From NCBI GenBank assembly GCA_003574685.1, contig QOCQ01000009.1, positions 124,001-188,000 of the forward strand: a stretch of 64,000 nt of DNA, read 5' to 3'. The DNA comes from Rhodospirillaceae bacterium SYSU D60007 (GTDB lineage Bacteria; Pseudomonadota; Alphaproteobacteria; Reyranellales; Reyranellaceae). Below, piece by piece: positions 56,457-64,000 of the stretch (positions within the stretch are counted from its first letter, which is position 1; every line of letters starts with the position of its first letter). The translations under genes and the position numbers were made by a program. A model generated the notes under the pieces. The model was not told the DNA's origin. It did not search any database and saw nothing but the letters and a program-made list of their open reading frames with translations.

Positions 56457-56930
56457 CTGCTCTCGACCCTTGTCACTCGCGAGATCAACCCAGGGAAGGG
56501 GTTTGCCTTTGGCATCTCCTTTGGCTCTCTCTTGGTCGCCCAACTGTGCCAAGCGCGGCACAAAGAGGATGTTCTCTCCGGCGACCTTGGGATCGATGAT
56601 GTCTCGATAGCCCTCCGCAAGAATCTTTAGACGCGCCTCAAGGTTGGACTTTGGCATCTCTCCGTCGATGTAAAGGACACGGCGAGGTTTATTGGTCTGC
56701 CACTGGCCAACCTCGCCACCTCCGGCGATAACCCACGCCAGGGTCATGGCGAACCAGGTTTTACCTACACCAGTATCCGCATAGATCATCACGTTCTGTC
56801 CTTCGTGAAGCCAAGGCGACAACACGAACTCAGGCACGGGGCTATTGCTGGATAGCAGATCACGGCCGGTGAATGAGGCATAAGGAATGCGGCCCTTGCT
56901 CTCTGAGAGCCGCGCCAGATCAGTTTTCAT
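56418..56930 (-). CDS. AAA-family ATPase (RepA-like), C-terminally truncated
   Basis: Starts MKTDLARLSESKGRIPYASF after AAAGGAGAGCA. Walker A is GVGKTW within MIYADTGVGKTWFAMTLAWV (51-58) and Walker B RRVLYIDGEMPKSNLEARLK (84-94). This is the plan of plasmid/phage RepA-like (AAA_25) helicases that open replication origins. The native sequence continues to LPWVDLASDKGREQL, then hits hsdR remnant sequence read backwards and stops 11 codons later. Full-length relatives are much longer, so this gene has lost its end. Confidence 0.75.
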   Translation of the reverse strand: MKTDLARLSESKGRIPYASFTGRDLLSSNSPVPEFVLSPWLHEGQNVMIYADTGVGKTWFAMTLAWVIAGGGEVGQWQTNKPRRVLYIDGEMPKSNLEARLKILAEGYRDIIDPKVAGENILFVPRLAQLGDQERAKGDAKGKPLPWVDLASDKGREQLAKPVVNGLDDL

Positions 56931-56939
56931 TGCTCTCCT

Positions 56940-57101
56940 TTAAGTTTGGAAATCCAGGGTCGGCCGCTGTCTGCTGCTGTCTTTGGTCAATCCAGCGTGC
57001 TTCCAAGCCCGCGACAGGCGAATGCGATTGGGATCGCTGCTGACAACGACTGCTTCCTGGATAAGTAAGCTTTTAATCGGCGTCTCTCGTGCTGAGGACA
57101 A
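56940..57101 (-). CDS. Possible 53-residue protein upstream of the AAA ATPase
   Basis: Starts at a TTG (57101) after AATAGGA and runs MSSARETPIKSLLIQEAVVV then SSDPNRIRLSRAWKHAGLTK, ending in TLDFQT. The stop lies 10 bp before the ATPase start. It is in the position where such islands often carry a small excisionase or repressor, but it is too short and plain to assign. The rest of 56931-57441 shows no recognisable gene. Confidence 0.3.
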   Translation of the reverse strand: MSSARETPIKSLLIQEAVVVSSDPNRIRLSRAWKHAGLTKDSSRQRPTLDFQT

Positions 57102-57441
57102 TTCCTATTGTTGAATCAATGAGGTAGCGGTCTCCTGAGTTAGCAACCGGAAAAACTGCCGCGTTTGGTCTTTTACGAGCGCCCACCCATCGGAGCCCAT
57201 CCGCGTTACTTGCTTTCAACTCGATGCTTGGCCCCAGATCGCCGGCTGTCCTCTTTCTTCTCCCGCGCCGCCTCTCATGATCCCCCGTATCCCCGGAAGC
57301 TTGCAGAGCGGCGGGCAGATCGCGGGTCGCTGTGGCCTCCTAGGGTTCCCACGACCCCGGTGACGACTCAGGTAGTACTGTCACATTGACAGCAACGGAC
57401 GATGCGGCTAATGAGACGACCATCCAGAGAGGGGGCGGAAG

Positions 57442-58134
57442 ATGGCTACAGGTCGCTTCGTGGCGTACTACCGGGTCTCTACGGCAAGACAGGGACGCAG
57501 CGGCCTCGGCCTGGAGGCCCAACGGGACGCCGTGGGGAACTACCTGAATGGCGGCGACTGGAAGCTGATCGCAGAGTTCACCGAGGTAGAGTCCGGGAAG
57601 AGGGACGACCGCCCCGAGCTGGCCCGTGCCCTGGCTCTGTGCCGCGTTCGCAACGCTACCCTGGTGATTGCCAAGCTTGACCGCCTGGCCCGCAACGTCG
57701 AGTTCATTGCCCGCCTGATGAACAGCGGGGTGGACTTCGTGGCCGTGGACATGCCCCAAGCCAACCGTCTCACGGTTCACATCCTCGCAGCCATCGCTGA
57801 GCACGAGCGGGAGATGATCTCGGCCCGGACCAAGGCCGCCCTGGCCCGCGCAAAGGCCCGTGGAGTCACCCTTGGGGGAGACCGAGGGAATCTCCCAAGG
57901 ATCGCGAAACGAGGCGCCAAGGCCAGCGCAGAGGCCCGTAGCGAGGCTGCGGCGAAGCGGGCAGGGGACTTGGCGGAAGTGATCGCTGATCTGCGCAAGC
58001 AGGGCGCTACCTCCCTTCGCCAGCTCGCGGCAGGGCTCACCGAAAGGGAGATACCGGCACCACGAGGAGGCCCCTGGAGTGCCATGCAAGTCTCTCGGGT
58101 CATTCGGCTGGTGGAGACAAATGTAACGCCCTAG
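57442..58134 (+). CDS. Serine recombinase (resolvase/invertase family)
   Basis: 230 residues. The N-terminal catalytic domain has FVAYYRVSTARQGRSGLGLE with nucleophile Ser13, then LVIAKLDRLARNVEFIARLM and FVAVDMPQANRLTVHILAAI, followed by AEHEREMISARTKAALARAK, all standard. The C-terminal part (about 170-230) includes LRKQGATSLRQLAAGLTERE and RGGPWSAMQVSRVIR, a recombinase/HTH-type DNA-binding region. The size fits a small phage-type recombinase or resolvase. It may act on DNA flanking the module downstream. A GGGGGCGGAAG site precedes the ATG. Confidence 0.9.
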   Translation: MATGRFVAYYRVSTARQGRSGLGLEAQRDAVGNYLNGGDWKLIAEFTEVESGKRDDRPELARALALCRVRNATLVIAKLDRLARNVEFIARLMNSGVDFVAVDMPQANRLTVHILAAIAEHEREMISARTKAALARAKARGVTLGGDRGNLPRIAKRGAKASAEARSEAAAKRAGDLAEVIADLRKQGATSLRQLAAGLTEREIPAPRGGPWSAMQVSRVIRLVETNVTP

Positions 58135-58730
58135 CGGGCGGAATATCCTTCGTGGGGCGTTGTGGTCCGTTCAGCAGGGTGCCGACAAACCAAGGGTTTC
58201 TCGCGACACGCCGACGAGACAGCAGGGCGCCTCCAGATTTCGTGGGAGTCCTGACCTCCCTAAGGGTGTCGCTTCGGCCCCACCCCCACACCCCTCTTTC
58301 AAAATGCCGGTAAAGGGCCGCTTGTTGTTGTTAGATGCCACTTATCGTCGCGGGCGCGTCCAACTCCAGGGCATCCGAGACTACAACAGCCAACGCTACA
58401 ACCGCTCCGACAATTCCCCCGCTACCCGGAACCAGTTGGAGAACGCATCCCGATCCGCTTCTAGCGGGAACGCGTATCGGGTCCGGTTGGGAGGATCAGT
58501 AGTGGCCCAACTCGCGTGTCGGCCAGGCGCGAGTTGTTCAGCCTTTTTCGTGGAGCAGGCGGAACCGCTCTGGACCCCAACCGCCATCCAGCATGTGTAC
58601 CTCGATCCGACAGCGGTAGTCACGCTTGTACGTGTCGTGGGGATTGGTCCGGCGAAAAGTTTCTCGCTGGTGCAAGTTGAGTAGATTCCCACAACCATTT
58701 TGATGCAAACTGTGTTGGGGGTGAAACTCA
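58135..58730. other. Gap between recombinase and membrane protein genes, no secure gene
   Basis: 596 bp. Several short frames read on both strands but none has good start signals and conserved motifs at once. The only clear structure is a hairpin at 58508-58536. The stretch just before 58731 (TGTTGGGGGTGAAACTCA) serves as the ribosome site of the next gene, so its promoter should lie in this gap. Confidence 0.5.
58508..58536. terminator. Hairpin, possible terminator
   Basis: CAACTCGCG and CGCGAGTTG form a perfect 9-bp stem with an 11-base loop. On the plus strand TTCAGCCTTTTT follows, so it could end transcription from the recombinase side before the next operon. Confidence 0.4.
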
Positions 58731-59210
58731 ATGCCAGACGCCAACAGCGAAAAACCAAAGGACTATTCGAGTAGCCGCGAGAAGCATCTCGACTGGATTG
58801 AGAAGGTCATCGAACGGATGTCCAACAACTCCAGTTCGATGAAGCGGATGTGCCTGCTCGTAGCTGGGGCAGCGATCGGGCTCTGGTCCCAGCGTCGATC
58901 TCCCGAAGTCCTGTACGGGGCGATTGGGATCACCACCGCTTTCTGGACACTCGATGCCTTCTACCTTCGTCTAGAACGGCGATTCCGACTGCTCTTCGAT
59001 GAAGTCCGGCAGGAGTCAGCCAGCACTCCTCCGGACTACCGAATGAAACCGCCCGTCCTGCATGACAGGCGGAAAACCCCCTTCAAATGGCTGTTGTGGT
59101 GTTTTCTGTCCGGATGCTCCGTCACGGTGTTTCCGCTGTATGCGGTCCTGGTCGTGATTCTGTTCGTTCTAGTATTCCGATCACAGGTGTTAGCATGCCC
59201 AACCTTGTAG
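58731..59210 (+). CDS. Membrane protein partner of a TIR-like protein (candidate effector)
   Basis: 159 residues. The first 37 are hydrophilic (SSREKHLDWIEKVIERMSNN). Hydrophobic segments lie at about 38-53 (MKRMCLLVAGAAIGLWSQ) and 60-79 (LYGAIGITTAFWTLDAFYLR), followed by a charged helix (LERRFRLLFDEVRQ). A last hydrophobic stretch of about 31 residues at 119-149 (WLLWCFLSGCSVTVFPLYAV and on) is one long or two short helices. The FWTLDAFYLRLERRFRLLF pattern resembles small proteins that I recall beside DUF1863 genes. Its stop overlaps the next start by 16 bp, so they are one unit. A membrane-damaging effector role is inferred. Confidence 0.82.
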   Translation: MPDANSEKPKDYSSSREKHLDWIEKVIERMSNNSSSMKRMCLLVAGAAIGLWSQRRSPEVLYGAIGITTAFWTLDAFYLRLERRFRLLFDEVRQESASTPPDYRMKPPVLHDRRKTPFKWLLWCFLSGCSVTVFPLYAVLVVILFVLVFRSQVLACPTL

Positions 59211-59830
59211 ATTCCGGCGTGAGGGAGCCGGTACGTCGAGTTTTCTTTAGCTTCCACTACCAGCGCGACATTTTCCGGGTACACGTAATCAAGAACCATT
59301 GGGTTCCTACGGGATCACGGATGGCCGCGCGCTACTTCGACGGGTCATTGGAGGAGGAGTCCAAGAGGCAGAATGATTATGCGATCAAGCAAATGATCGG
59401 GAGGGCTCTCAACGGGTGCAGCGTGACCTGCGTGCTGATCGGTGCCGAGACGTACACTCGCCGTTGGGTTGATTACGAAATCTTCAAGAGCATTCAAGAA
59501 AGGAAGGGGCTGTTCGGCATCCGAGTCCACCAAGTGAAAGATGCTCGCACGCAGCAACCAGACAGTTGGGGCACAAATCCATTCTGGACGTTGGGGTTCG
59601 GAACGCACCAAAATAGCGATCTGCTTTGGCCGAAGGTACGACTTACATCGGGATGGGCCGACCACTCTCTGTTTACCGATGGCGTGCCAAGGGATGCCGC
59701 TCCATACCTGCCGGCCCAGGGCACTGTGTTGTTCAGCGATCTATTCTCCGTCTACGACTGGGTAAACGATGATGGTCCAAGAAATTTCCCGAACTGGGTT
59801 GGTGCTGCTGCTCACCAAGCAGGACGCTAA
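59195..59830 (+). CDS. TIR-like (DUF1863/ThsB-type) protein
   Basis: 211 residues from the ATG at 59195. The TIR-like core opens with RRVFFSFHYQRDIFRVHVIK (residues 14-33), continues with TCVLIGAETYTRRWVDYEIF (78-97) and KGLFGIRVHQVKDAR, the signature of MTH538/ThsB proteins. In Thoeris, ThsB senses phage and makes a cyclic ADP-ribose-type signal from NAD. Glu95 in WVDYEI is the likely catalytic acid by position. The C-terminal part (about 125-205) with SVYDWVNDDGPRNFPNWVGA is also typical of the group. Its partner is not a SIR2-type ThsA but the membrane protein just upstream. Confidence 0.88.
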   Translation: MPNLVDSGVREPVRRVFFSFHYQRDIFRVHVIKNHWVPTGSRMAARYFDGSLEEESKRQNDYAIKQMIGRALNGCSVTCVLIGAETYTRRWVDYEIFKSIQERKGLFGIRVHQVKDARTQQPDSWGTNPFWTLGFGTHQNSDLLWPKVRLTSGWADHSLFTDGVPRDAAPYLPAQGTVLFSDLFSVYDWVNDDGPRNFPNWVGAAAHQAGR

Positions 59831-60250
59831 TTTCTGAAGTGAGCGTGACGCTCGTCACTCGATAGGGAAGCCGTGCTTTTGGTCCAGGCTACATAGACGG
59901 AGCGCCATGTCTCCTGTGCCTGCTCATAGGTGATCCCATCCCACCTCTCTCCGAGGTGCTGAGGTATCTTGGCTCCGCAGCTCCCGCACCCTCGTTAGGC
60001 CGAGGACGAACTGCCACGGGTTGTCGAGCGGTCCATCGACCCGAGGCGAGACGGCTATGTGAGCGGCATTCTCGGTGGACCCGCAATTGGGGCAGATGAA
60101 ATCGGAGCCAAGTGAGACTGGGGGAGGGACTTGGGTGTGGCGGGGGTATCCAAAGGAACCTCCAAGCGAAAACCTGGAGGACCGACGCACCGCTACGGGA
60201 CCCGCTTCGTTGCCGACGAAGTCAGCCGCATCTCCGGATTGGAGAACCAC
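59827..60250 (-). pseudogene. Frameshifted zinc-ribbon protein gene
   Basis: The upstream frame has SLGSDFICPNCGSTENAAHI then VSPRVDGPLDNPWQFVLGL. Near 59980-60000 the reading must shift to give RGCGSCGAKIPQHLGERWDG followed by ITYEQAQETWRSVYVAWTKS and a natural-looking end (SDERHAHFRN, stop at 59827). Both CxxC pairs together would form a zinc ribbon. The start is unclear (about 60250). No family is recognised. The stop lies just 3 bp inside the convergent TIR-like gene. Confidence 0.45.
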
Positions 60251-60418
60251 CTTGCCGGGGTAGGCAGGTTGGCGAGGGCGTCAGCCCTTACTCTTGATGC
60301 CGAGTATTATTTGCCCGATCACGAGTAGAGGATCAAGAGTTGCTTCGGATCAACGATGCCTAGGACCTTGTCCCGCCGAATCTCCGATCTTGAATGGAGC
60401 GCGTAATCGGTGGTCAAT

Positions 60419-61256
60419 TTAGTTAGCGTTGAGTCCGTGGACACGACTTCCGAGCATCCGCTTCCATTGACCTTCTGCCGACAAGATTTCCTCATCATTC
60501 GCCGACGATCCAAAGTGTTCCAACACGCTGGCCGCTAAGAAGGCGGGGCTTACCTTTCGCTGAACAAGCAGGAGATTGCCGCCATGGCCATTTGCGGCAT
60601 ACGCCTCCCAACGCCCCAGGAAACCTCGACTCCCAATCGCGGCACCCACGTACTGCTCACCGTTGCGTTCATCAATGAGAATGTAGACACCGCGTGCTTG
60701 TTCCAGGTGCGGGCGCCAGGAAAGGTGAAGGGTTCGGCACTGAGGCTACACGGACGGTAAAGCGCCGAAGCCCAGGGAATGGTGGGTCAGGAGGAGATTC
60801 GATCGCTGTGATCGACTTGTCCTGCTTCTGGACCCATGCCCGATCACTCTCACCCCAATCAATGAAGAGCCTCCCAACATACTTCTCCAGTGTTGGCTCG
60901 CGTTCCAATGTGTACAGAACTTCGAGATTCTCATAGACCTTTTCCGCGATAGGGATGAATAGCGAGGGTACGTTGCGCTTAAGGCCCACGATACGGTAGA
61001 GCCCCACGAACATAACTCGCCGGTCACTCAATGCTACAAACATAGCAAGATGCGTTGTTGCTCCATCCTCGTATCGAACAACCATCTGCTCGGTTCGGGC
61101 TGATTGGTGGGACGCATAGACCTCAAATCCTGAGCGATCTCCTCGCAAAGACTCCAAGAGCCGCGGGTATTCATGCGGCCTTACGACATGGCGCATTGAG
61201 CGCACCTTCGCCGGATCAAACCCGTAGATGCGCAACAGAGAATGCAGCGAAAGCAC
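60419..61256 (-). pseudogene. GIY-YIG nuclease family gene with a frameshift
   Basis: The N-terminal frame starts MLSLHSLLRIYGFDPAKVRS and carries a domain with VEVYAS-type strands (RYEDGATTHLAMFVALSDRR, then LKRNVPSLFIPIAEKVYENL). At about 60735 the frame changes, giving LSWRPHLEQARGVYILIDER then GEQYVGAAIGSRGFLGRWEA and GHGGNLLL, the G-V-Y / Y-V-G / G-R-W hallmarks of the GIY-YIG fold with its catalytic Arg and Glu (VLEHFGSSANDEE). One added base within CCTTCACCTTTCC would restore one frame of about 280 residues. Such nucleases cut DNA in repair, mobile elements or defence. Confidence 0.75.
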
Positions 61257-61470
61257 GTGCAGCCCTCCCGCCCTAGTTAGCCTTGTGCGGCATTGACCCA
61301 GAGGCGCCCCTTTGGACTGTTCATGTTAGCTCACCATTGCGTCTCCGGAAGAGACGAAGCACTCTCGGTTCGCCCCCGGCAGGCTGTACAACATCGAGCG
61401 ATGGCCTCGGCTCTCATCCCGACTTCAAAAGTGCTTCTTGGACCACAAGGTCTGAGGGACCAACCCGTCC

Positions 61471-62832
61471 TTACTCGACCTTCACTTCGAGTCCGGGGTA
61501 TCTGAGCTTTCCAATGGCTTTTTGGCGCTGCTCAAAGGACGTGCCGCCGCTGTAAGTTCCGTAGGTAATTCGGGGTTTCTCATGCCCCACTATGTCCGCG
61601 GTGACGTTCTCTGGAACGTATGCTCGCTCCAACTGGGTCGTTACCGTCTTGCGGATCGAGTGGAAGACGTGCCGGTCCGAGAACCCTAGCTTCGTCTTTA
61701 GCCGACCGAAGCGCTTGCCGATCCCGTTGGAGCGTTTGCCGTACTTACCCTTGGTATTCAGGCCGGATAGCAGGTAACCATCAGTGCTCTTCTGACAGAG
61801 GCGCTTTACCACGCCCTTCAGGGAGGAGTGGATAGGCACCTCACGGATGCCTGCTTTGGTCTTGCTATCCGCTATCCTGAAGGCCTTGTCGGACACATCG
61901 GCAACCTTCAAGGCACACAGCTCTTCGAGGCGTGCCCCTGTGTAGGCAGCGAGGGCGATCAACTGAGCAAGCGCTGTGTCTCCATCATCAATTGCGGTCT
62001 GATAGAGCGTAGTGACCTCCTGGTCCTCAAACGGAACGTAGCCACGCCCATTCTTGCCATTGGTTGACTCCTTTGCCCGCTGAGCAACCTCAAGCCCGTC
62101 GAAGGGGTGACGTTCCCCATCGACGTACTCTCGATCCTGCAACCATTTCCAGAAGCGGCGAATCGACGTGAGCTGCCTGGTGATGGTGGCGGGGGCTACT
62201 CCTGCTTCGAGAAGTCGCTGTATCCATTCGTTAACAGCCTTTCGCGTGACCCTTTCCGCTGTTGGGAACTCGCTAACGAACTTCTCAACCGTGCTGACTG
62301 CCATGTCCGCTGTCTTAGCCTCAACCCCCAACGCATATGACTGGCGCCACTCAGATACGAGCGGCTGTAGGAGGATGGACTCGCCAAAGGCGGTTTTCAA
62401 ATAGCGCTTGGCGGGTTCTCCTCCAATGGCCTCAATTGCCCTTCGGCGATCCTGACAACGATTGAATTCATTTTGGAGGTCGATGCGTTCGCTGGGGGCC
62501 ACAAAACGCCTCTCTGCGCTGTCGAGGATTTCATCGACAACGTCATGGATCAGGAAATCGTCGCCGGAGGCTTTCTCCCTACGCTCGGCCAGTTGCAGTC
62601 GAGTCAGAAAGGCAAGCGCTTCGGCGTCGGCACCCGTTTCCTGATTGCGGGCAGCTCGCACCCTGGCCCTGAAATGGTCTAGGGCGACCAAGGCCCGAAG
62701 CCGAGCGTCGCGGGCGATCGCAGTTCCGAGGGAAACCCATTCCTCTGACTTCCCGAATGCAGATCGTATGTCTCGGGGCACCTGGAAGCGGGCGTAATAG
62801 TGCCCAGAACGAATCTTAAGATAGCTGCCCAT
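61471..62832 (-). CDS. Tyrosine-type site-specific integrase
   Basis: 453 residues. The arm-binding N-terminus reads LKIRSGHYYARFQVPRDIRS. The core-binding helices are around 190-260 (RVTRKAVNEWIQRLLEAGVA, PATITRQLTSIRRFWKWLQD). The catalytic residues are Arg in AAYTGARLEELCALKVADVS, Lys in DSKTKAGIREVPIHSSLKGV, HSIR at 391-394 (HVFHSIRKTVTTQLERAYVP), His417 (VGHEK) and Tyr427 (TYGTYSGGTS). It reads inward from attR, 95 bp away, and should drive integration and excision at the tRNA-Glu end. Confidence 0.95.
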   Translation of the reverse strand: MGSYLKIRSGHYYARFQVPRDIRSAFGKSEEWVSLGTAIARDARLRALVALDHFRARVRAARNQETGADAEALAFLTRLQLAERREKASGDDFLIHDVVDEILDSAERRFVAPSERIDLQNEFNRCQDRRRAIEAIGGEPAKRYLKTAFGESILLQPLVSEWRQSYALGVEAKTADMAVSTVEKFVSEFPTAERVTRKAVNEWIQRLLEAGVAPATITRQLTSIRRFWKWLQDREYVDGERHPFDGLEVAQRAKESTNGKNGRGYVPFEDQEVTTLYQTAIDDGDTALAQLIALAAYTGARLEELCALKVADVSDKAFRIADSKTKAGIREVPIHSSLKGVVKRLCQKSTDGYLLSGLNTKGKYGKRSNGIGKRFGRLKTKLGFSDRHVFHSIRKTVTTQLERAYVPENVTADIVGHEKPRITYGTYSGGTSFEQRQKAIGKLRYPGLEVKVE

Positions 62833-62926
62833 TGGGAGCGGAATAGGGGAAGAGGTTAGGGGAAAAGAATAATCAAAAAATCCCAGATTTCAAGGTTTCA
62901 ATTCCACGGGCGCCGTGTCCCGCGCC

Positions 62927-62943
62927 TCCCGTTGGGGACGCCA
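62927..62943. repeat. Island attachment site attR
   Basis: TCCCGTTGGGGACGCCA, an exact copy of the tRNA-Glu 3' end at 52604-52620, marking the far end of the island. Bases on either side differ from those at attL. Confidence 0.92.
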
Positions 62944-63128
62944 GAGGTCGGCTGGAAATACCATTTTCGCGAGCAAGCGGTTTTTTCCGGCGAATCGGTC
63001 CGAAGCAGACCATCGCTTTATTTCAATCTGTTACGTGATCTGCTGTCGTTCGCTCCTGACGAGGAAGGTCCCTCGCAGCAAGGGCGCCATCATCCTTGCC
63101 CGGCGCTCACATTGGGAGGGTCCGTTCC

Positions 63129-63641
63129 TTGACTGCAAGTGCAAGGGTTTTGAAGCAATCGATTTCCTGTATGTGCTTTCTTGTGCCAGGCCTGTTCGGG
63201 ACAGCCGCATCGGCCCAGACGGCAACGGGTTCGTTCAACGTCCGTATCACCATCCAGGCGGATTGCCGTATCAACTCCGCCACCGCCCTGGATTTCGGCA
63301 CGACCGGCGTCATTGCCGCCAATATTGATCAGAACAACCTGGTCTCGGTCCAGTGCACCAACGGAACGGCCTACAATGTCGGCCTCAGCGCCGGCGCCGG
63401 GTCCGGCGCTACCGTGTCGAACCGGCTGATGACCGGGCCCGGCGGTGCCACCGTGAGCTACAATCTCTATCGGGACGCGGCGCGAACCCAGCAATGGGGA
63501 ACGACTGTCGGCACCAACACCGGGACCGGTGCGGGCAATGGTCAGATCCAGACGATACCGGTGTACGGACGGGTGGCGCCGCAGGCGACACCGGCGCCGG
63601 GCGTGTACACCGACACCATCACCATCACAGTGACGTTCTGA
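63129..63641 (+). CDS. Spore coat U (SCPU) domain secreted protein
   Basis: 170 residues from a TTG at 63129 with GGGAGGG upstream; a longer form from a TTG at 63096 has no better signal. A leader (SCMCFLVPGLFGTAASAQ) ends near residue 30. The mature part has the SCPU pattern: GSFNVRITIQADCRINSATA then LDFGTTGVIAANIDQNNLVS and VQCTNGTAYNVGLSAGAGSG, with the Cys pair, and the end IPVYGRVAPQATPAPGVYTD then TITITVTF. SCPU proteins are pilin-like subunits of Csu-type chaperone-usher pili. No chaperone or usher gene is in the window. Confidence 0.85.
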   Translation: MTASARVLKQSISCMCFLVPGLFGTAASAQTATGSFNVRITIQADCRINSATALDFGTTGVIAANIDQNNLVSVQCTNGTAYNVGLSAGAGSGATVSNRLMTGPGGATVSYNLYRDAARTQQWGTTVGTNTGTGAGNGQIQTIPVYGRVAPQATPAPGVYTDTITITVTF

Positions 63642-63726
63642 AGCGGGTTTGCGCCGCGCGCAGCGACTTCACGTGCTGCGTTGCTTCGGTTGGTGCCGTA
63701 GGCATTCGCAATAAGACCTGAGGCTC

Positions 63727-63747
63727 CCTTCCCCCTCCGGGGGAAGG
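63727..63747. repeat. Half copy of the composite repeat (single hairpin)
   Basis: CCTTCCCCCTCCGGGGGAAG plus G, the right-hand hairpin of the composite repeat on its own, 85 bp after the SCPU stop. It could act as a terminator for that gene. Nothing else recognisable lies in 63642-63902. Confidence 0.75.
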
Positions 63748-63902
63748 CAGGGCTGGCCCGTTCGGCATTGCTGGTGGTCTTTTGCGGCGGATGGGCCGTG
63801 CTCCACGATATGGTCACTGCGCGTGGGCCAACCTCCGATGGCATGCTCTGGATCGGTGAGTACGAGCCAACCATTTCCCCGGAGGTCGGAGGCCAGGGAT
63901 CG

Positions 63903-64000
63903 ATGCAAGAGTCAGTCCCAGGGTTTTCGCGCGGCCTGAATTCGCTTCGCGGGATCGCGGCGCTAATCGTCGTCGTCTATCATGCCTTGCTGATCTTCCA
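63903..64000 (+). CDS. N-terminus of a family 3 acyltransferase (partial)
   Basis: The last 98 bp code MQESVPGFSRGLNSLRGIAA then LIVVVYHALLIF, and the frame runs off the right edge. The LNSLRGIAALIVVVYHA motif, with conserved Arg and His, is the start of the OafA/YrhL-type membrane acyltransferases, as in the gene at 42995. Start at the ATG at 63903. Acceptor unknown; neighbours would be outside the window. Confidence 0.8.
   Translation, partial: MQESVPGFSRGLNSLRGIAALIVVVYHALLIF

Noticed and set aside
58160-58684. 174-codon plus-strand frame
   Set aside because: Low complexity, no ribosome site and no recognisable motif.
58538-58744. 68-codon minus-strand frame ending at the 58508 hairpin
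   Set aside because: Part of it (RIEVHMLDGGWGPERFRLLH) looks protein-like, but its start overlaps the well-supported membrane-protein gene and no start signal is seen.
59087-59194. Longer start for the TIR-like protein
   Set aside because: It would add 36 residues unlike the family and overlap the membrane-protein gene deeply; the ATG at 59195 puts the TIR motif at the usual distance.

Overview
The window is high-GC chromosomal DNA, most likely from an alphaproteobacterium of Rhodospirillales/Rhizobiales type. The order aminotransferase - homoserine dehydrogenase - glpX - recJ (46.6-52.5 kb), class I PHA synthase, many Tat-type leaders and many ABC uptake systems for amino acids and peptides fit such a soil or water heterotroph. 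The taxon is inferred; no rRNA gene is present.

Layout. 0-10 kb (minus strand): start of a signal-peptide-peptidase-like gene, a peptide-type ABC transporter (two permeases and a binding protein, with a GNAT gene between them), a terminase-small-subunit-like HTH protein with 13-residue repeats, pyrE, a branched-chain-amino-acid-type binding protein and a gamma-glutamyltransferase. 10-16 kb (plus): sigma factor, anti-sigma-like protein, periplasmic metal-sensor-like protein, DUF1800 and DUF1501 proteins, and an MFS carrier. 16.5-24.1 kb: an apparent catabolic operon (isochorismatase-like hydrolase, amidohydrolase, complete Liv-type ABC transporter, SMP-30 lactonase). 24-36 kb: GPH-type carrier, large LuxR-type ATPase regulator, an amidase-domain protein with a small upstream partner, DMT permease, an iron uptake locus (PepSY protein and TonB receptor around a Fur-like box), YheT hydrolase and an unusual SFPD-repeat protein. 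36-46 kb: Nudix, hemB, a valine-degradation cluster interrupted by an unknown gene and an acyl-CoA-synthetase remnant, gamma-carbonic anhydrase, acyltransferase and phaC. 46-52.5 kb: aminotransferase, hom, glpX, recJ.

A tRNA-Glu at 52545-52620 is the attachment site of a roughly 10.3 kb integrated island that ends at a perfect 17-bp copy of the tRNA 3' end (62927-62943), with a tyrosine integrase just inside. The island has visibly lower GC. It carries a type I restriction-modification locus wrecked by deletions, a truncated AAA ATPase, a serine recombinase, an intact two-gene module (membrane protein plus ThsB/TIR-like protein) that looks like an anti-phage system, a frameshifted zinc-ribbon gene and a frameshifted GIY-YIG nuclease gene. 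After the island come a spore-coat-U-type secreted protein and the start of an acyltransferase.

Six copies of a roughly 125-bp composite palindromic repeat, plus half and variant copies, lie between genes across the host part and are absent from the island.
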